A DNA stretch of 64,000 nucleotides from positions 1,860,001 to 1,924,000 of the forward strand of contig JASVEC010000006.1 in NCBI GenBank assembly GCA_030770535.1, in the 5' to 3' direction. Below, piece by piece: positions 33,783 through 44,995 of this stretch (positions are counted from its first letter, which is position 1; every line of letters starts with the position of its first letter). The notes under the pieces are model-generated. The model was not told the DNA's origin and did no database searches. It saw only the letters and a program-made list of their open reading frames with translations. A program made the position numbers and the translations under genes. Source of the stretch: Batkoa obscura. Its lineage: Eukaryota; Entomophthoromycota; Entomophthoromycetes; Entomophthorales; Batkoaceae.

Positions 33783-35529
33783 TTCCTTGTAATTAAAATC
33801 TAAAGTGATGCTTTGATTTTGAGGTTAGTGCTAATACTGTTATTGGGCTAGGATTAGGGTTAGGGGCTTGAATTCTTTATCAATGACGTAAAAATGAATT
33901 CTTTGCTGATAATTTTTTGCCAGCCATGGATATCACAACTACATATAGACTTTATTATGATTAAAGCTTGTATTTTTCATTTCTATATATAAGTAAATCC
34001 ACTTCTAGATTTTATTATACTTACATATTCTAAAAGCTTCTTAATTATTTGAATAATTTCCACAAATGAAATAATTTATTCAATATACCTAAAAGTAAAT
34101 TTGTATTAGTAATAGCTCAACAAGTGAGTTATCCTTTTATATTTCAAAAAGGTTAGAATGTAACTAGCTAATTTAATACATTTCTAACCTCTGTATTACA
34201 TATGTAAAACCAAGTTTTTATACAATTTCTAAATAAAACTACTCTTTTAAATTTTAACTGGCATCATATACGCTTTATTATACTTATTTATACATATATG
34301 ATTATTTGACTAATTTATAAAATATTCCTATATGTAACAGGTTTTGTACTTGTTATGTCTCCTCTTTGTTTTACTTTTATTCTTATTTACTATTAAGCAA
34401 ACTAATCGATGAGCTGTAATAATACAACTATAGCAAATGAGTACTTTTAATTTTATCAAAAACCTTGGCACTTATTCAGATTTATTTAATTATTGGATTT
34501 AGTACAAAATAATATATTTGAAATTAGCATATATGTATCCATGAATTGGCACTATATAAATTAACTTTATTTTTGCTATAAACATTATTCAACATTCTTT
34601 ATTATAGCATTTAATTCTACTAAGCTTAGTTCACTTTATTATAATACTGAAGTTACCATAAATACATTTATTGATTTTTTATCAACAGTAGGTAAATGCC
34701 ATTACAATTTTTAACTATACTTATCAAAGTATATAAATGAGCTGCAAAAGACAATAACATTTTTGTACCTTAAAATTATGCTGACTATATATTATTTAGT
34801 CTAGAACAAATCCATTATTATATTGCTATTCTGATTAACACGTGTAATAAACCTGGCTAATATATTACTAAACTACTTTATTAAGAATTTCTATATGCGT
34901 TAATAAGTAGATCAATTGTCAGTATGGGTTATTTAGATTATCAAAAGTTGGTCTTATACCGACAAGGTAAAATTAACTATTATGAGTAAATTTTAATCAA
35001 GATCGGATCATAATATATTACATACAAGGTTTTGCTAAACTTAAAGGGTGTATATTTGATTCTCCATTTATCATATATGTCTTAAGTTCGATTGAATGGT
35101 TAAATATTTCAATATAACTTAGAATATGACAATAAGTTAAGTTACCACACTCACCTCTTAACGTTGCTATCAAAATATCTAAATAAAAGCATTTGTATTT
35201 TTGATGCAGAATGTGTTAATTATACTCCCATAAGCAGCTCTGAAGTGGAAGAATTGAATAAAGCTTCAGCAAAAATGTATGATGCCAGATTTTTTGCTAA
35301 TTGCTTATGTTTTATACTAATATGGCAATTTCACAATAAATTCTAATATCTCAATTACCATTTTGAACTTTTACATTTTTCGAATTTATTAATCATTTAA
35401 AAACCAGTTTATACTAAGAATATAGCTGCATTTTTATTTCACCTTTATTATCCAAAAATCAAAGATATATTTAAATAGAGACAATGGAGAGAATTCAAAA
35501 AATAATCTTCAAAAATTCAAATTAACAAG
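33783..35529. other. Long spacer upstream of the 35530 receptor
   Basis: About 1.75 kb, AT-rich, with no supportable gene. A short telomere-like TTAGGG pair lies at 33846-33868. An open frame at 35164-35346 starts at TTG and has no recognisable feature. Confidence 0.45.
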
Positions 35530-36441
35530 ATGCAATCATTTTCAGCTTTATCGATCATTTCAATGTTTTTAGTAGCAGCTTCAGCTGTTATCAACTCATT
35601 TTTAATTTATTTTGCGTCAAGGATTAAACCAATAACAAGTGATATCGTTGTTGTCATTACACTTGCCTCAATTGAATTAGTATTCCCAATTGTCAAAATC
35701 ACAAATATTGTTTACCAAGTTACTACTGGTGTCAATATTATACATGATTCGTTAGGGTGCCAAATCAATGGCTCTTTCTTGAATATTTTATATTTTCTTG
35801 AAATTATGTTTGCCTTTTATTTAGCTCATGAGAGACTTAGTAAAGTAAGAGGCAAGCCAGTAACAAAATATTTTAACATCCCATTCTTCATCATTGTTCT
35901 TGGGTTTATTTTTTTAACAATTTGGGTAGGATCTATTGGGGAAATGTCTCCATACCCCGCAGATTTAACTTGTTTTGCAGATCCGTATAAATCCCCCGTT
36001 GCTTTGATCACCTTTTTGTACTTTGTTGTTTTTTGTTATATTGCAACCGTTTCAATTGTGTATTGTTATCTTAAATTATCTCGAGAGGTACTCAAAGCAT
36101 ATGACTTTGTTGATCTTGAGTTGCGTGTAGCACAAGGCGCAGTGAGCGATACGAAGTCGCGTTCATGGAATTACAGATTCGCTTCTATAAAAATTTATAT
36201 TATTGTAGCAGTTTATTGTTCGTTAATGTTAATCTCAATATCATTTCTTACAGCTACACCTTTTGTTCCAAAGACAAGTGTTGAACTGATAAAGTTTAGA
36301 ATTTATGCTGATGTTGTTACCATATTGTTTTTCCTTATCGGGCTTACTTCTAATTCAGTTCTACTTATGTTGTTACATACAGGGGTAAATAGGGAGATGA
36401 ACGCATTTTTTGATAGGTTGAGAAAAAAAAGAATAAATTAA
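35530..36441 (+). CDS. Rhodopsin-like 7TM receptor, diverged subfamily B
   Basis: A single-exon 303-residue protein starting at ATG 35530 (MQSFSALSII). It shares the plan of the minus-strand array at 2948-16754 but only moderate identity: seven hydrophobic segments, TM3 cysteine in LGCQING, DRY-like ERLSK, loop-2 cysteine in LTCFADP, and the family ending SVLLMLLHTGV-x2-EM. The third intracellular loop contains SRSWNYR-x-ASIKIY, aligned with KSLKKATLKVY in the array members. It is closely related to the gene at 42866-43768, 7 kb away on the same strand. Predicted plasma-membrane GPCR; ligand unknown. Confidence 0.86.
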   Translation: MQSFSALSIISMFLVAASAVINSFLIYFASRIKPITSDIVVVITLASIELVFPIVKITNIVYQVTTGVNIIHDSLGCQINGSFLNILYFLEIMFAFYLAHERLSKVRGKPVTKYFNIPFFIIVLGFIFLTIWVGSIGEMSPYPADLTCFADPYKSPVALITFLYFVVFCYIATVSIVYCYLKLSREVLKAYDFVDLELRVAQGAVSDTKSRSWNYRFASIKIYIIVAVYCSLMLISISFLTATPFVPKTSVELIKFRIYADVVTILFFLIGLTSNSVLLMLLHTGVNREMNAFFDRLRKKRIN

Positions 36442-36975
36442 TATTATTATTATGATGATTTTAATATTAGAATAAAGTTTAAATTTTGCGAGTTTTTAAA
36501 TAATTAATATTCGCTAAATATAAATTATAGAATATAAAGAATTTGTATTCACTATGACAATTTGGCTATCAAATTACACTATAGTACATTTTATTTAAAA
36601 AGATAAGTTTATAGTGAAATCATCTCTATTGTTAACATTGTTATTTATTTAAAATTTTCTTATCTAAAAAAAGCGTAATTAAACTTACTTTAAATGGCAA
36701 AAAGTATATTATATAATACGGTACCATTATTTTAAAGTGACTTTGAACTATACATGATTTTGTAAGGAAGTGCAATCGTTACTATTTATAAAAAGCAGTA
36801 AAAAAATTGATTAATGGCTAATAACTTTGCACAAAAGCGTTATAATGAAAAAATATGATTATAAAACGTTTTTAAAAATTTGATATAGTATTTGTGAGTA
36901 TGCTTTTAAACTATACTTAAAGGATATAAATATGTATGTGAGATAATAATTCTACATCATTCCCAAAATATAAGA
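36442..36975. other. Spacer 3' of the 35530 receptor
   Basis: AT-rich; no gene or repeat recognised. Confidence 0.45.
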
Positions 36976-37075
36976 TATAGGAATGTATTTTTTTGTTTAA
37001 GAATTTTACCAGCAATTTTTCCATTTAAATAGCGCTTGAAAATGGAAAAAGTGATGAAACTAAAAACACCTCATA
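36976..37075 (-). mobile_element. TATGGGG MITE, copy 11 (abuts the 3.2-kb transposon)
   Basis: A 100-bp copy. It starts TATAGGAATGTATTTTTTTG and ends ACACCTCATA. Its last TA is also the first TA of the large transposon that follows, as if one element inserted at the TA flank of the other. Confidence 0.88.
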
Positions 37076-38312
37076 TGGGGGTGTCCGAATTGGTTTCATT
37101 TTTTTTATCCAATTTTTAAATTATTTTGCTATAATTTATATTGTAAGTTGGCGGAATTTCTATCGAGTTTAATATAAATTCCCGGATTAGCAAGGCTTTT
37201 ATCAATATAGCTTATATAGTGATATCAATCAAAGTTGTAATATATAAATAAATATATATTCTTATAAAACTTTATTAAGAGATATTTATTATTAACTGCT
37301 TTATAGCCAACACTGTAAATTTGCTATCAAATAAATAAATTATTTTAATGTTATAATTACATTATTAATATATCACTAAGTTAACAAATAACTGCATGGG
37401 AGCGAGTGGTTAGCCCCAAAACTATAATTAACCATCCCTATGTAACACAAGCAGTATAATAATAGTTTTTACTTATTATTACAACTACTTGCTCTTTGAC
37501 TATTTATTAACTTAGCTATTAATAATTTAAGTAATATCAACATTTAATAATTGATTTCTATCATCTAATAAGTTACTTACTTGCTTACTAAATATTGAAG
37601 CTTTTAAATTTTCAGTTATTTTTGTAAGATAAGCTGGGGTTGACCTTTTAATTTTTCTATCCTCTATAGACTCTATAACTTTAATTGGAACTATATCGCT
37701 TTTTTTTATCTATCGGATACTGGATAACAGTGTAGTTTATTATCACGTTTAACAAAATGTAAATACCTTTTAATGCTTTGTATTTTTATTATTATTATTG
37801 TATCTTTGTTTCTTTCATGCTTTCTAAAAATTATATATGTTTTTCCATTATCAACAATTAAGTTATTAATTTTATTATGCTTATAAATAAAAATCTCAAA
37901 TTTTGAAATTAATTGATCAATATATTCTATTTTACCTAATGCTTTAAAACTATTTTTCCACTGTGAAAGATTTCCAAAATGTCCGTCAACTATACTTTTT
38001 CCATGATGCTCAACAAAAAAATTAAGATTAATATTTAAACTACTATTTATTTTATGAATTTCTTCAAATACATAATGTAAAAACTCTTGAGATTTAAAAT
38101 GATATCCTGTATCTGCCCATATATTAATTTTTGTAAACTTTTTAAATAAAAGCTTTTTAGATATTAAATCAATTAAATAATCTCATGCATATGCTGAATC
38201 ATGATTTGATATTTCAGATAAATAATCAAAATAAACTTTGCCTATTCTTTTATCATTTTCTAAATATAAAACGCCAAACCCTAATACTGATATAGCTTGT
38301 TTATTATAATGA

Positions 38313-38794
38313 TGTGAAATATCGCTTCATTAACTCTAGGGTTGATTATAATATAATAATCAGTTCAGAGTTCCTTATATAGATTTGCTGTGAGAACTGC
38401 TACCCCCTGATCATGAAGAACTTATTGCCCACGTTTTAATGTCCATATTTGGCAACTATAATAAGTTATAACTGTTATAATGTTCCTTGTATATAGCCAC
38501 CCAGTTGGAGTATAAAAGAGATTCTTCGACATACTAACTCGAGGCTTTTTTAACTGAATTATTCCCTGATATCGTACCATTAATAAAGCCATTAAGTCTT
38601 TCTGACAATATCTTACGTAGATTTTACAGTAATATCTTCTATTCTATTTGTTTTACATAATTCGTAGCTTATTACGTATCATTCCTATCAATTTAAGTCT
38701 ATCCTAGTTATATAAACTAAGACCGTTCGACTCAAGGCAAGCTAATTAGGCAAGAGTAGCTTTTAACTCCGACCATTGAGTATCAACTTTCACA
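38313..38794 (-). mobile_element. Solo-LTR-like repeat, copy B, inserted in the transposase
   Basis: A 482-bp copy related to 14396-14860, in minus orientation, with TGTGAAA/TTTCACA-type ends. It interrupts the transposase exactly between IIILDH and YNKQA. The flanks share a 4-5 bp duplication (TCAT/TCATT, minus strand). It is therefore younger than the host transposon. Non-coding fossil. Confidence 0.75.
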
Positions 38795-39751
38795 ATGATC
38801 TAAAATTATTATACAACTTCTACTATTTAATTTTTTAATAGTTTCATTAAATATGTTTTTTTGAGTATCAACACAAAATTCATGTAGTTTACATAACCTT
38901 TTTTCTTTATTAAAAGATTCCTGTATCTCTGCTTTATTTTTTGTTGCTGTATTTATTTTATTTTCAAATAACTTTTTTCTAACTTGTACACTGGGCACAT
39001 ATTACATAAATCTGTTTTTTTTGCTGAATTTTTAAAATTATATGGTATATATTTAAAAAATGTTGACCTAACTACTACTTTGTCTTTTAAATCATTAAAG
39101 TGTTTACTGTATATCATTCTTCTACTTTTATTTAATGTATATATATTCTCTGATGAATATTTATTATCATTATTTTTTTTATTAAATGTTGATGAAATAG
39201 TTGAATTATCAAGTAAATATTGTATAATAATCTCGATTTGCTCATCTTTAATTTTTTTTGTATTTTTAATAATAGGTTGTAATGTTGGTATTTTATTATT
39301 ATTAATTATTTTTGAATAATCATATTGATTTCTACTTATATTAAATCCAAAACTTTTACATGCATCAAAAGAATATACTGAAGCTATAGTTGATAATGCT
39401 ACTTGTGGTTTTTATTTCCTGTTTCCTTTAAAGCACTAATTTTACACATTGCTTGGTTAGGTTTGTTATTATTAATAGTAAACTTTAATAACTTCTCTTT
39501 TCTTTTTTCTGTTTTATTATAAATTTCCATAAACTCTGGGTTATTGTGGATAGTTGTTAAAATTGATGTAAATGAACTACAATGTTTATATAATGTGCTT
39601 CTCCCTATTGTATTAAAATTTTTGAAAATTCTATTTCAAAGTTTAGTTATAAAGGCTTGCATTTTGTTTTTATTTTAATAAAAAACAAAGTCAAATAATT
39701 ATATATTTACATCTTATATATCTATTAAACATTTAATAAAAAAATACAAAA

Positions 39752-40115
39752 CACCGAAATATCGTTTCATCAGCTCTGTTATTGATTATCGCATAATAAT
39801 CACTTAACTTGTTTACAAAACTAGTTGGAGTATAAAAGAGATTCTTCAACATGATAACTTAGGGTTTTTTAATTGAATTGTTCCCTAATATTGTACTTTT
39901 AATAAAGCCACTAAGTCTTATAGTATTTTACGTAGATTTTACATAGTATCTTCTATTTCTATTTCTATTTGTTTTACATAGTTCATAGCCTATTGCGCAC
40001 TATCCTTACTAATTTAAGTCTATCTTAGTTACATAAACTAAGACCTTTTGACCTACGGCCGGTTAATTGAGCTAGAACTGCTTTCAACTCCAGTCACTGA
40101 GTACTAACTTTCACA
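39752..40115 (-). mobile_element. Solo-LTR-like repeat, copy C (short, diverged)
   Basis: A 364-bp diverged and shortened copy of the same repeat, minus orientation, lying in the 5' region of the decayed transposon. It shares the TGGAGTATAAAAGAGATTC block and the ACTAAGACC block with the other copies. It looks older than copy B. Non-coding fossil. Confidence 0.68.
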
Positions 40116-40450
40116 AACATATGATTAAAAAAACAAAATAAATAAAATAAGTCTTTAAGTTAAATTTTTATATTTAATTTTAAGCTTTTTAAATTTAGCT
40201 AATCATACATTAAAGACTTACAAATTTAAAAACTTAAAATTCGGATTAATTTCTAGTTAAATTCTGAAACCAATTCGGACATTCCAATATATTACTTGAA
40301 GTATGAAAAGGCTTAATCGAGTTCAAAAAACGAACCAAAAACTACTTAAAATAATTTTCCTAATATGGTAAATTAAAAAAATAGCTTTAGAAATGTTATA
40401 TTTGAAAATCAAGGCTCTTATAAAGATTAAAATATACATAATCAATGCAA

Positions 40451-40914
40451 TGTGAAAGTTGGTACTCAGTAGTAGGAGTTAAAAGTAGTTCTTGGTTAAT
40501 TAACTTGCCTTGAGTTGAACGGTCTTAGTTTATATAACTAGGATAGACTTAAATTGATAGGAATGATACGTAATAAGCTACGAATTATGTAAAACAAATA
40601 GAATAGAAGATATTACTGTAAAATCTACGTAAGATATTGTCAGAAAGACTTAATGACTTTATTAATGGTACGATATCAGGGAATAATTCAATTAAAAAAC
40701 CTCAGGTTATCATGTTGAAGAATCTCTTTTATACTCCAACAAGTATGGATATCAAAACGAGAAGATAATATCCTTTGCAATGTGAAGTTAGAAAGTCTCG
40801 CAGCAAATCAAAATAAGGGACTCTGAATTGATTGCGTCTGAACTTGAGAACATAATAACTTAAGTGATTGTTATGTTATAATCAATCCGAGAGCTGATAA
40901 AGCAATATTTCACA
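40451..40914 (+). mobile_element. Solo-LTR-like repeat, copy D
   Basis: A 464-bp copy, plus orientation, starting TGTGAAAG and ending TTTCACA, very similar to copy A at 14396. The five bases on each side (TGCAA and GTTAT) differ, so the target duplication is lost or the copy is a recombination product. It lies just outside the right end of the 3.2-kb transposon. Confidence 0.72.
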
Positions 40915-42865
40915 GTTATAAAGCAGTCAGTAATAAACATTTTTTAATAAAGTCTTATAAAGATATGTATTTATTTACATATTATAACTTTAACTAATAT
41001 TAATATATAAGTTATATTGATAAAAGTTTTGCTAATTTGGGAATTTTTATTAAATTTAATAAAAATTCTGCTAACTTATAATATAAATTATAATAAAATA
41101 ATTTAAAACTGTATTAAATACTTTTGCTTTTTAAAAAATTGTTTTTATAAAACTTTAAGCAAGGTTTTTAAAATGCAAAACATTTAAAAATTAAATCTTT
41201 TAATATACAAGTTATATTTAAATTGTTTTTTCTAATATTTGCTAATTTTTCTAAAATAAATTTAAATATTAATGTAACATTTATCAAAAAGCAAATATAA
41301 TCAGATTTTTTAATATAGTTAGTTTAAAAGTTTGGTTTAATTTTTATCTGATTTAGATTTTCAGCAAAAATCGTAAATTAAGCACAAACTGTTATAAAGT
41401 TATTTGTTTTTTTGCTTAATTTTAATATTGCTTAATAAGAACGTTTTTTTATCCAGCATCTATTTAAAGAAATTTAAAAATTTACACTATACAGAAAATA
41501 GACAAAAAAGTGAATTGGAAAATTTTATTCTTAATTTTAAAATGCTTGCTTTGCAATATTTGAAATAGCTCTAATAACTGTAACTTACTATACCATTTAA
41601 CATATTTTAATACTAAAATCTTTTGTAATATTACGTCAATTGATATTGTGTATTGCTTATTGCATTATTATAGTAAAGCATTGTGTATTTTGTTTTTAAT
41701 AAATGATTTTAATCAAATGGCAAAAATACCAAAAGTGGTAGTTTCATTCTTTAAATCGTAAATGTTCCATGAATTCTACCAAATCACCAGTGGACCTGTC
41801 CTAAGGAATTAATATAACAAAAGTCAATAGGTAACCAGACAGGTATACTAACAAATCTAAATTATTAACAGATTATCACCTTTAATAAATTATGTATTGT
41901 AAATTGATTTGTTCTACCATTTACAAATCAATTATATAGTATATTTGTTAATTGTGATAAAATAGTAAACACCGAGAGTCGACCCTTTATATATTTTTGG
42001 ACATTTCATAATAGCGCGTGCTATGAATCTCATGAATTAGAATAAATTTGCTAAAATAATACTTTAAGGGATGTATATTATATAAAATATTAATCATTAT
42101 TTTTATTTCTAACTCCTTTGATTAAATTTAGGTGTCTGATTGTTTGGTTAGTTTTAATTGCTAATTTAGCATTGGATATATATTTCTAAGGAAACTTCGA
42201 TAGTCTAGTATTTAATATTAGCAGTAGATTAGAAACTTTGTTGGAACTTTTTGTTCAATGTATTTAAATAGCCTTGATATAAACAAACAATACAAAGCAT
42301 TAAAAGTAACTAATTTTTTAAGATATCATTTGATGAATTAATTGTTTTTTGTGACTTTACTCTAAAATATTCAATTATGGAACATTGTTTGCAGTATTTT
42401 TTGACTTTTTTTACAAACATATAACAAGCCTTAAGTCATATAGATTTTATTAATAGTTGCTTTTAGTAATTAAATTTCCTAAAGAAAAGGTGGCATGAAA
42501 GAGTGAACAATTAGCCTTTTCGCTTTAAAACTGAAACATTTATCACTACTTCTTTAAATAACAAGCATTTCATTATAGCCAAGACCTTTTGTAATACAAT
42601 CCACAGGCTGAGGAAAATGAATTAATAAAAAAATTGGAACTAAACTATCATAATTAATGTTTGTGTATCAAATAAAAGTTACGTTTTGCCAAAAATGGAC
42701 CAAACAGGTTTAATATTGATGCCACATTTATTTACATAAGTATAGAGTGATTATTATAAAAATAATAATCGTGCATGAAATAATCAGACATATTTAAACG
42801 AACAGATGTTACATTGTTGTTTGATTTTTAATTTGGATTTATTTAAAGTAGTTTTGCAAATCAAG
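40915..42865. other. Long AT-rich spacer upstream of the 42866 receptor
   Basis: Nearly 2 kb with no supportable gene, RNA or repeat. It presumably includes the receptor promoter (ATTTAAA at about 42790). Confidence 0.45.
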
Positions 42866-43768
42866 ATGGCAAGCTTTTCTCCTTTATTCTTTATCTCCTT
42901 CTTATTAGTAGGGATTTCAGCAATAGTAAACTCTTTTCTGATTTATTTTGCAACCAAAATTAGACCGAGAACAAATGATATTATTATTGTTATTGCCCTT
43001 GCAACTATCGAGTTAGTTTTCCCAGTTGTAAAGATAACTAATACGGTGTACCAAATTACTACAGGTGTTAATATTATACATAGTGAGTTAGGGTGTCAAG
43101 TTAATGGATCATTTTTAAATCTTCTTTATTTCCTTGAAATCATGTTTTCATACTTTTTAGCAAGCGAAAGACTTTCAAAAATTACAGGTAGACCACTTAG
43201 CAGGCTCTTTATGATCCCTTTCTTTTCAGTGATTGCTGGCTTTTTCATTTTGATTATTTGGGTAGCAATCAGAGGTGATATGTCTGCTTATCCAGCCGAC
43301 TTAACCTGCTTTGCTGACCCATTTAAATCCACTGTTGCTACAATTACTTTCTTTTATTTTATTGCTGCATGTTATTATGCTACAATCTCTATTGTGTACT
43401 GCTACTACAAACTATCACGTGAAGTATTAAAAGCATACGATTTTGTTGATCTTGAGCTTCGTGCAACAAATGGTACAGTAAATGACACAAAATCACGCTC
43501 ATGGAATTATAAACTTGCTTCGTTTAAAATTTATCTCACTATGGCTATCTATTGCTCTTTGATGTTAATCTCAGTAACTTTTTTGGTAACTATACAATAT
43601 GGACCAAAAGTAACTATATCTCAAATAGGTTTTAATAAATTAGCTGATATACTTACGATCTTGTTCTTCCTTATCGGGCTTACCTCTAACTCAGTGTTGC
43701 TTATGATGCTGCACACTGGTGTAAACAGAGAAATGAATGCTTTTATATTAAAATTTAAAAGAAAGTAA
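42866..43768 (+). CDS. Rhodopsin-like 7TM receptor, diverged subfamily B
   Basis: A single-exon gene. I choose ATG 42866 (MASFSPLFFI, 300 residues) because it aligns with the start of the 35530 receptor; an upstream in-frame ATG at 42806 would add 20 residues. It has seven hydrophobic segments, TM3 cysteine in LGCQVNG, DRY-like ERLSK, loop-2 cysteine in LTCFADP, a third loop with SRSWNYK-x-ASFKIY, and the ending SVLLMMLHTGV-x2-EM. It is a close paralog of 35530-36441, from a duplication older than those of the minus-strand array. Predicted GPCR with unknown ligand. Confidence 0.86.
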   Translation: MASFSPLFFISFLLVGISAIVNSFLIYFATKIRPRTNDIIIVIALATIELVFPVVKITNTVYQITTGVNIIHSELGCQVNGSFLNLLYFLEIMFSYFLASERLSKITGRPLSRLFMIPFFSVIAGFFILIIWVAIRGDMSAYPADLTCFADPFKSTVATITFFYFIAACYYATISIVYCYYKLSREVLKAYDFVDLELRATNGTVNDTKSRSWNYKLASFKIYLTMAIYCSLMLISVTFLVTIQYGPKVTISQIGFNKLADILTILFFLIGLTSNSVLLMMLHTGVNREMNAFILKFKRK

Positions 43769-43926
43769 TATAACTCAAGTGAATCGGAACAAATTAATTC
43801 AAATGGCTTTTTAATTAAATACAGTTAATAATCATAATTTTATTTCTAAAACATTTTAGTTTACTTGTTGATTTATGCATTTATTTAAATACTAATACCC
43901 AAAGGGCATGTCAAGGATTCTTTACA

Positions 43927-44031
43927 TTTGGGGATGTATTTTTTTGTTTGAGAATTTTACCAACAATCTTTCCACTCAAATGGCGCTTAGAAAATGAAAA
44001 AAGTAATGAAACCAAAAAAAACACCCTCATT
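43927..44031 (-). mobile_element. TATGGGG MITE, copy 12
   Basis: A 105-bp copy. It starts TTTGGGGATGTATTTTTTTG and ends AACACCCTCAT. It lies about 160 bases after the receptor stop, possibly within its 3' UTR. Confidence 0.9.
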
Positions 44032-44293
44032 TTTTATTTTGTAATTCATATTCTATCTATTTTTAGAGCTACATTATAATGATTATGTCTTTATTTAGGC
44101 TAAAGATATAGAGTAAATCTTATCTCCTGGATGTATGTTTTTTAAAGTAGATTTCTACTAAGGCTCTGGTTTTAATTTTATGATAAAGGTTTTATTCAGG
44201 TTAGGCTAAAACCAACTAATTATTTTTTATAATGTAATATTAATAAAAAGTCAAAAAGCTTTAAAATAATGTTTAATTTATTGTAAAATTGGT

Positions 44294-44995
44294 TTATTCA
44301 ATTTTATCAGAGATACCTTTTAAGTTAACAGCTAATTTATCAGAAATAAGATCATGTTTTGCGTGAACAACTAATAACTTATCAATAGCAACTTTAGCTG
44401 CTTTGGGATTTTGCTTATAGGTTTCCGAGGATATCTTACTGACATACTTGGATATTTTCTTATTATTAGCATAAGGTTTAATTACAACATCACGAATTAA
44501 TTCACCAGTATGTGAATCTTGGCTTGCTATTTTATCTAAGGAAGAGAATAAATTGTTGACTACTTCTGAATCGTTTTCCAAAATATCTGCAACTGTTTCC
44601 ACGACCTTTGGAGTAAGATTGGGTCTATCAGCAAACCCAGCTCCAACACCAGCAATTGATACAAATACTTTCATCGTAGGCTTCATAACAAATTTAGTAA
44701 CTTGTCTGGCAAGCTTCCCTCTGTCGGTTTTTTTTACATAACTATCAGCAGCATTTAGGGCGTCTGCTTTCAGCTGTACTGTTGCAGGCACCTCAACGGG
44801 GGCAGCATCTTTATTGCTGTTCTTTTTTCCAAAATTGAATAACTGAGGCATAGCGTTAACATTAAAATCACCCATAATATTGAAGTCCAGCTCCTCACCT
44901 TGTATAAATCTTAGACCAGTTCTTTTTAATTTATTAAAACCTAGTCCATAACTTCCAGTTACTAATAACACGCTTATTAATGTTATACTTTTCAT
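44294..44995 (-). CDS. Secreted protein with helical repeats, unknown family
   Basis: A 233-residue protein with an N-terminal signal peptide (MKSITLISVLLVTGSYGLG, cleavage near residue 18). The remainder is soluble: first a Gly/Asn/Gln-rich stretch, then an apparently all-helical region with repeated Val/Leu/Ala patterns (PKVVETVADILENDSEVVNN, ELIRDVVIKPYANNKK, AAKVAIDKLLVVHAKHD). No cysteines are seen in the mature part, so disulfide stabilisation is unlikely. It is predicted to be exported; function unknown. It is convergent with the 42866 receptor and, like 46098-46367, one of two small exported-protein genes here. Confidence 0.72.
   Translation of the reverse strand: MKSITLISVLLVTGSYGLGFNKLKRTGLRFIQGEELDFNIMGDFNVNAMPQLFNFGKKNSNKDAAPVEVPATVQLKADALNAADSYVKKTDRGKLARQVTKFVMKPTMKVFVSIAGVGAGFADRPNLTPKVVETVADILENDSEVVNNLFSSLDKIASQDSHTGELIRDVVIKPYANNKKISKYVSKISSETYKQNPKAAKVAIDKLLVVHAKHDLISDKLAVNLKGISDKIE

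Larger units (their letters stand above)
37074..40289 (-). mobile_element. Decayed 3.2-kb TIR DNA transposon, likely relative of the TATGGGG MITE
   Basis: The left end TATGGGGGTGTCCGAATTGG (followed by TTTCA) is matched at the right end by the inverted TGAAACCAATTCGGACATT-CCAATA, about 25-bp TIRs with few mismatches and TA at the outer edges. The minus strand inside encodes fragments of a transposase (about 39660-37550). Recognisable parts are a cysteine motif KKTDLCNMC, SVLGFGVLY, IWADTGYHF and FFVEHHGKSIVDGHFG, which look like the acidic catalytic blocks of an RNase-H-fold transposase. Stops and frame changes show it is inactive. It is interrupted by solo-LTR-like insertions. I cannot place the superfamily by eye. 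The TIR shares TATGGGGGTGT and GGTTTCA with the small MITE, so this or an intact relative may have mobilised it. Confidence 0.78.

Noticed and set aside
33846-33868. Interstitial telomere-like TTAGGGTTAGGG
   Set aside because: Only about two units and imperfect; too short to mark a fusion point or telomere.
35164-35346. 60-codon plus-strand frame upstream of the 35530 receptor
   Set aside because: TTG start, no recognisable content, and not linked by any plausible splice to the receptor.
38313-40115. Reading the two same-orientation LTR-like copies B and C as ends of one retrotransposon
   Set aside because: The DNA between them is transposase of the surrounding TIR element, and the copies differ in length and apparent age.
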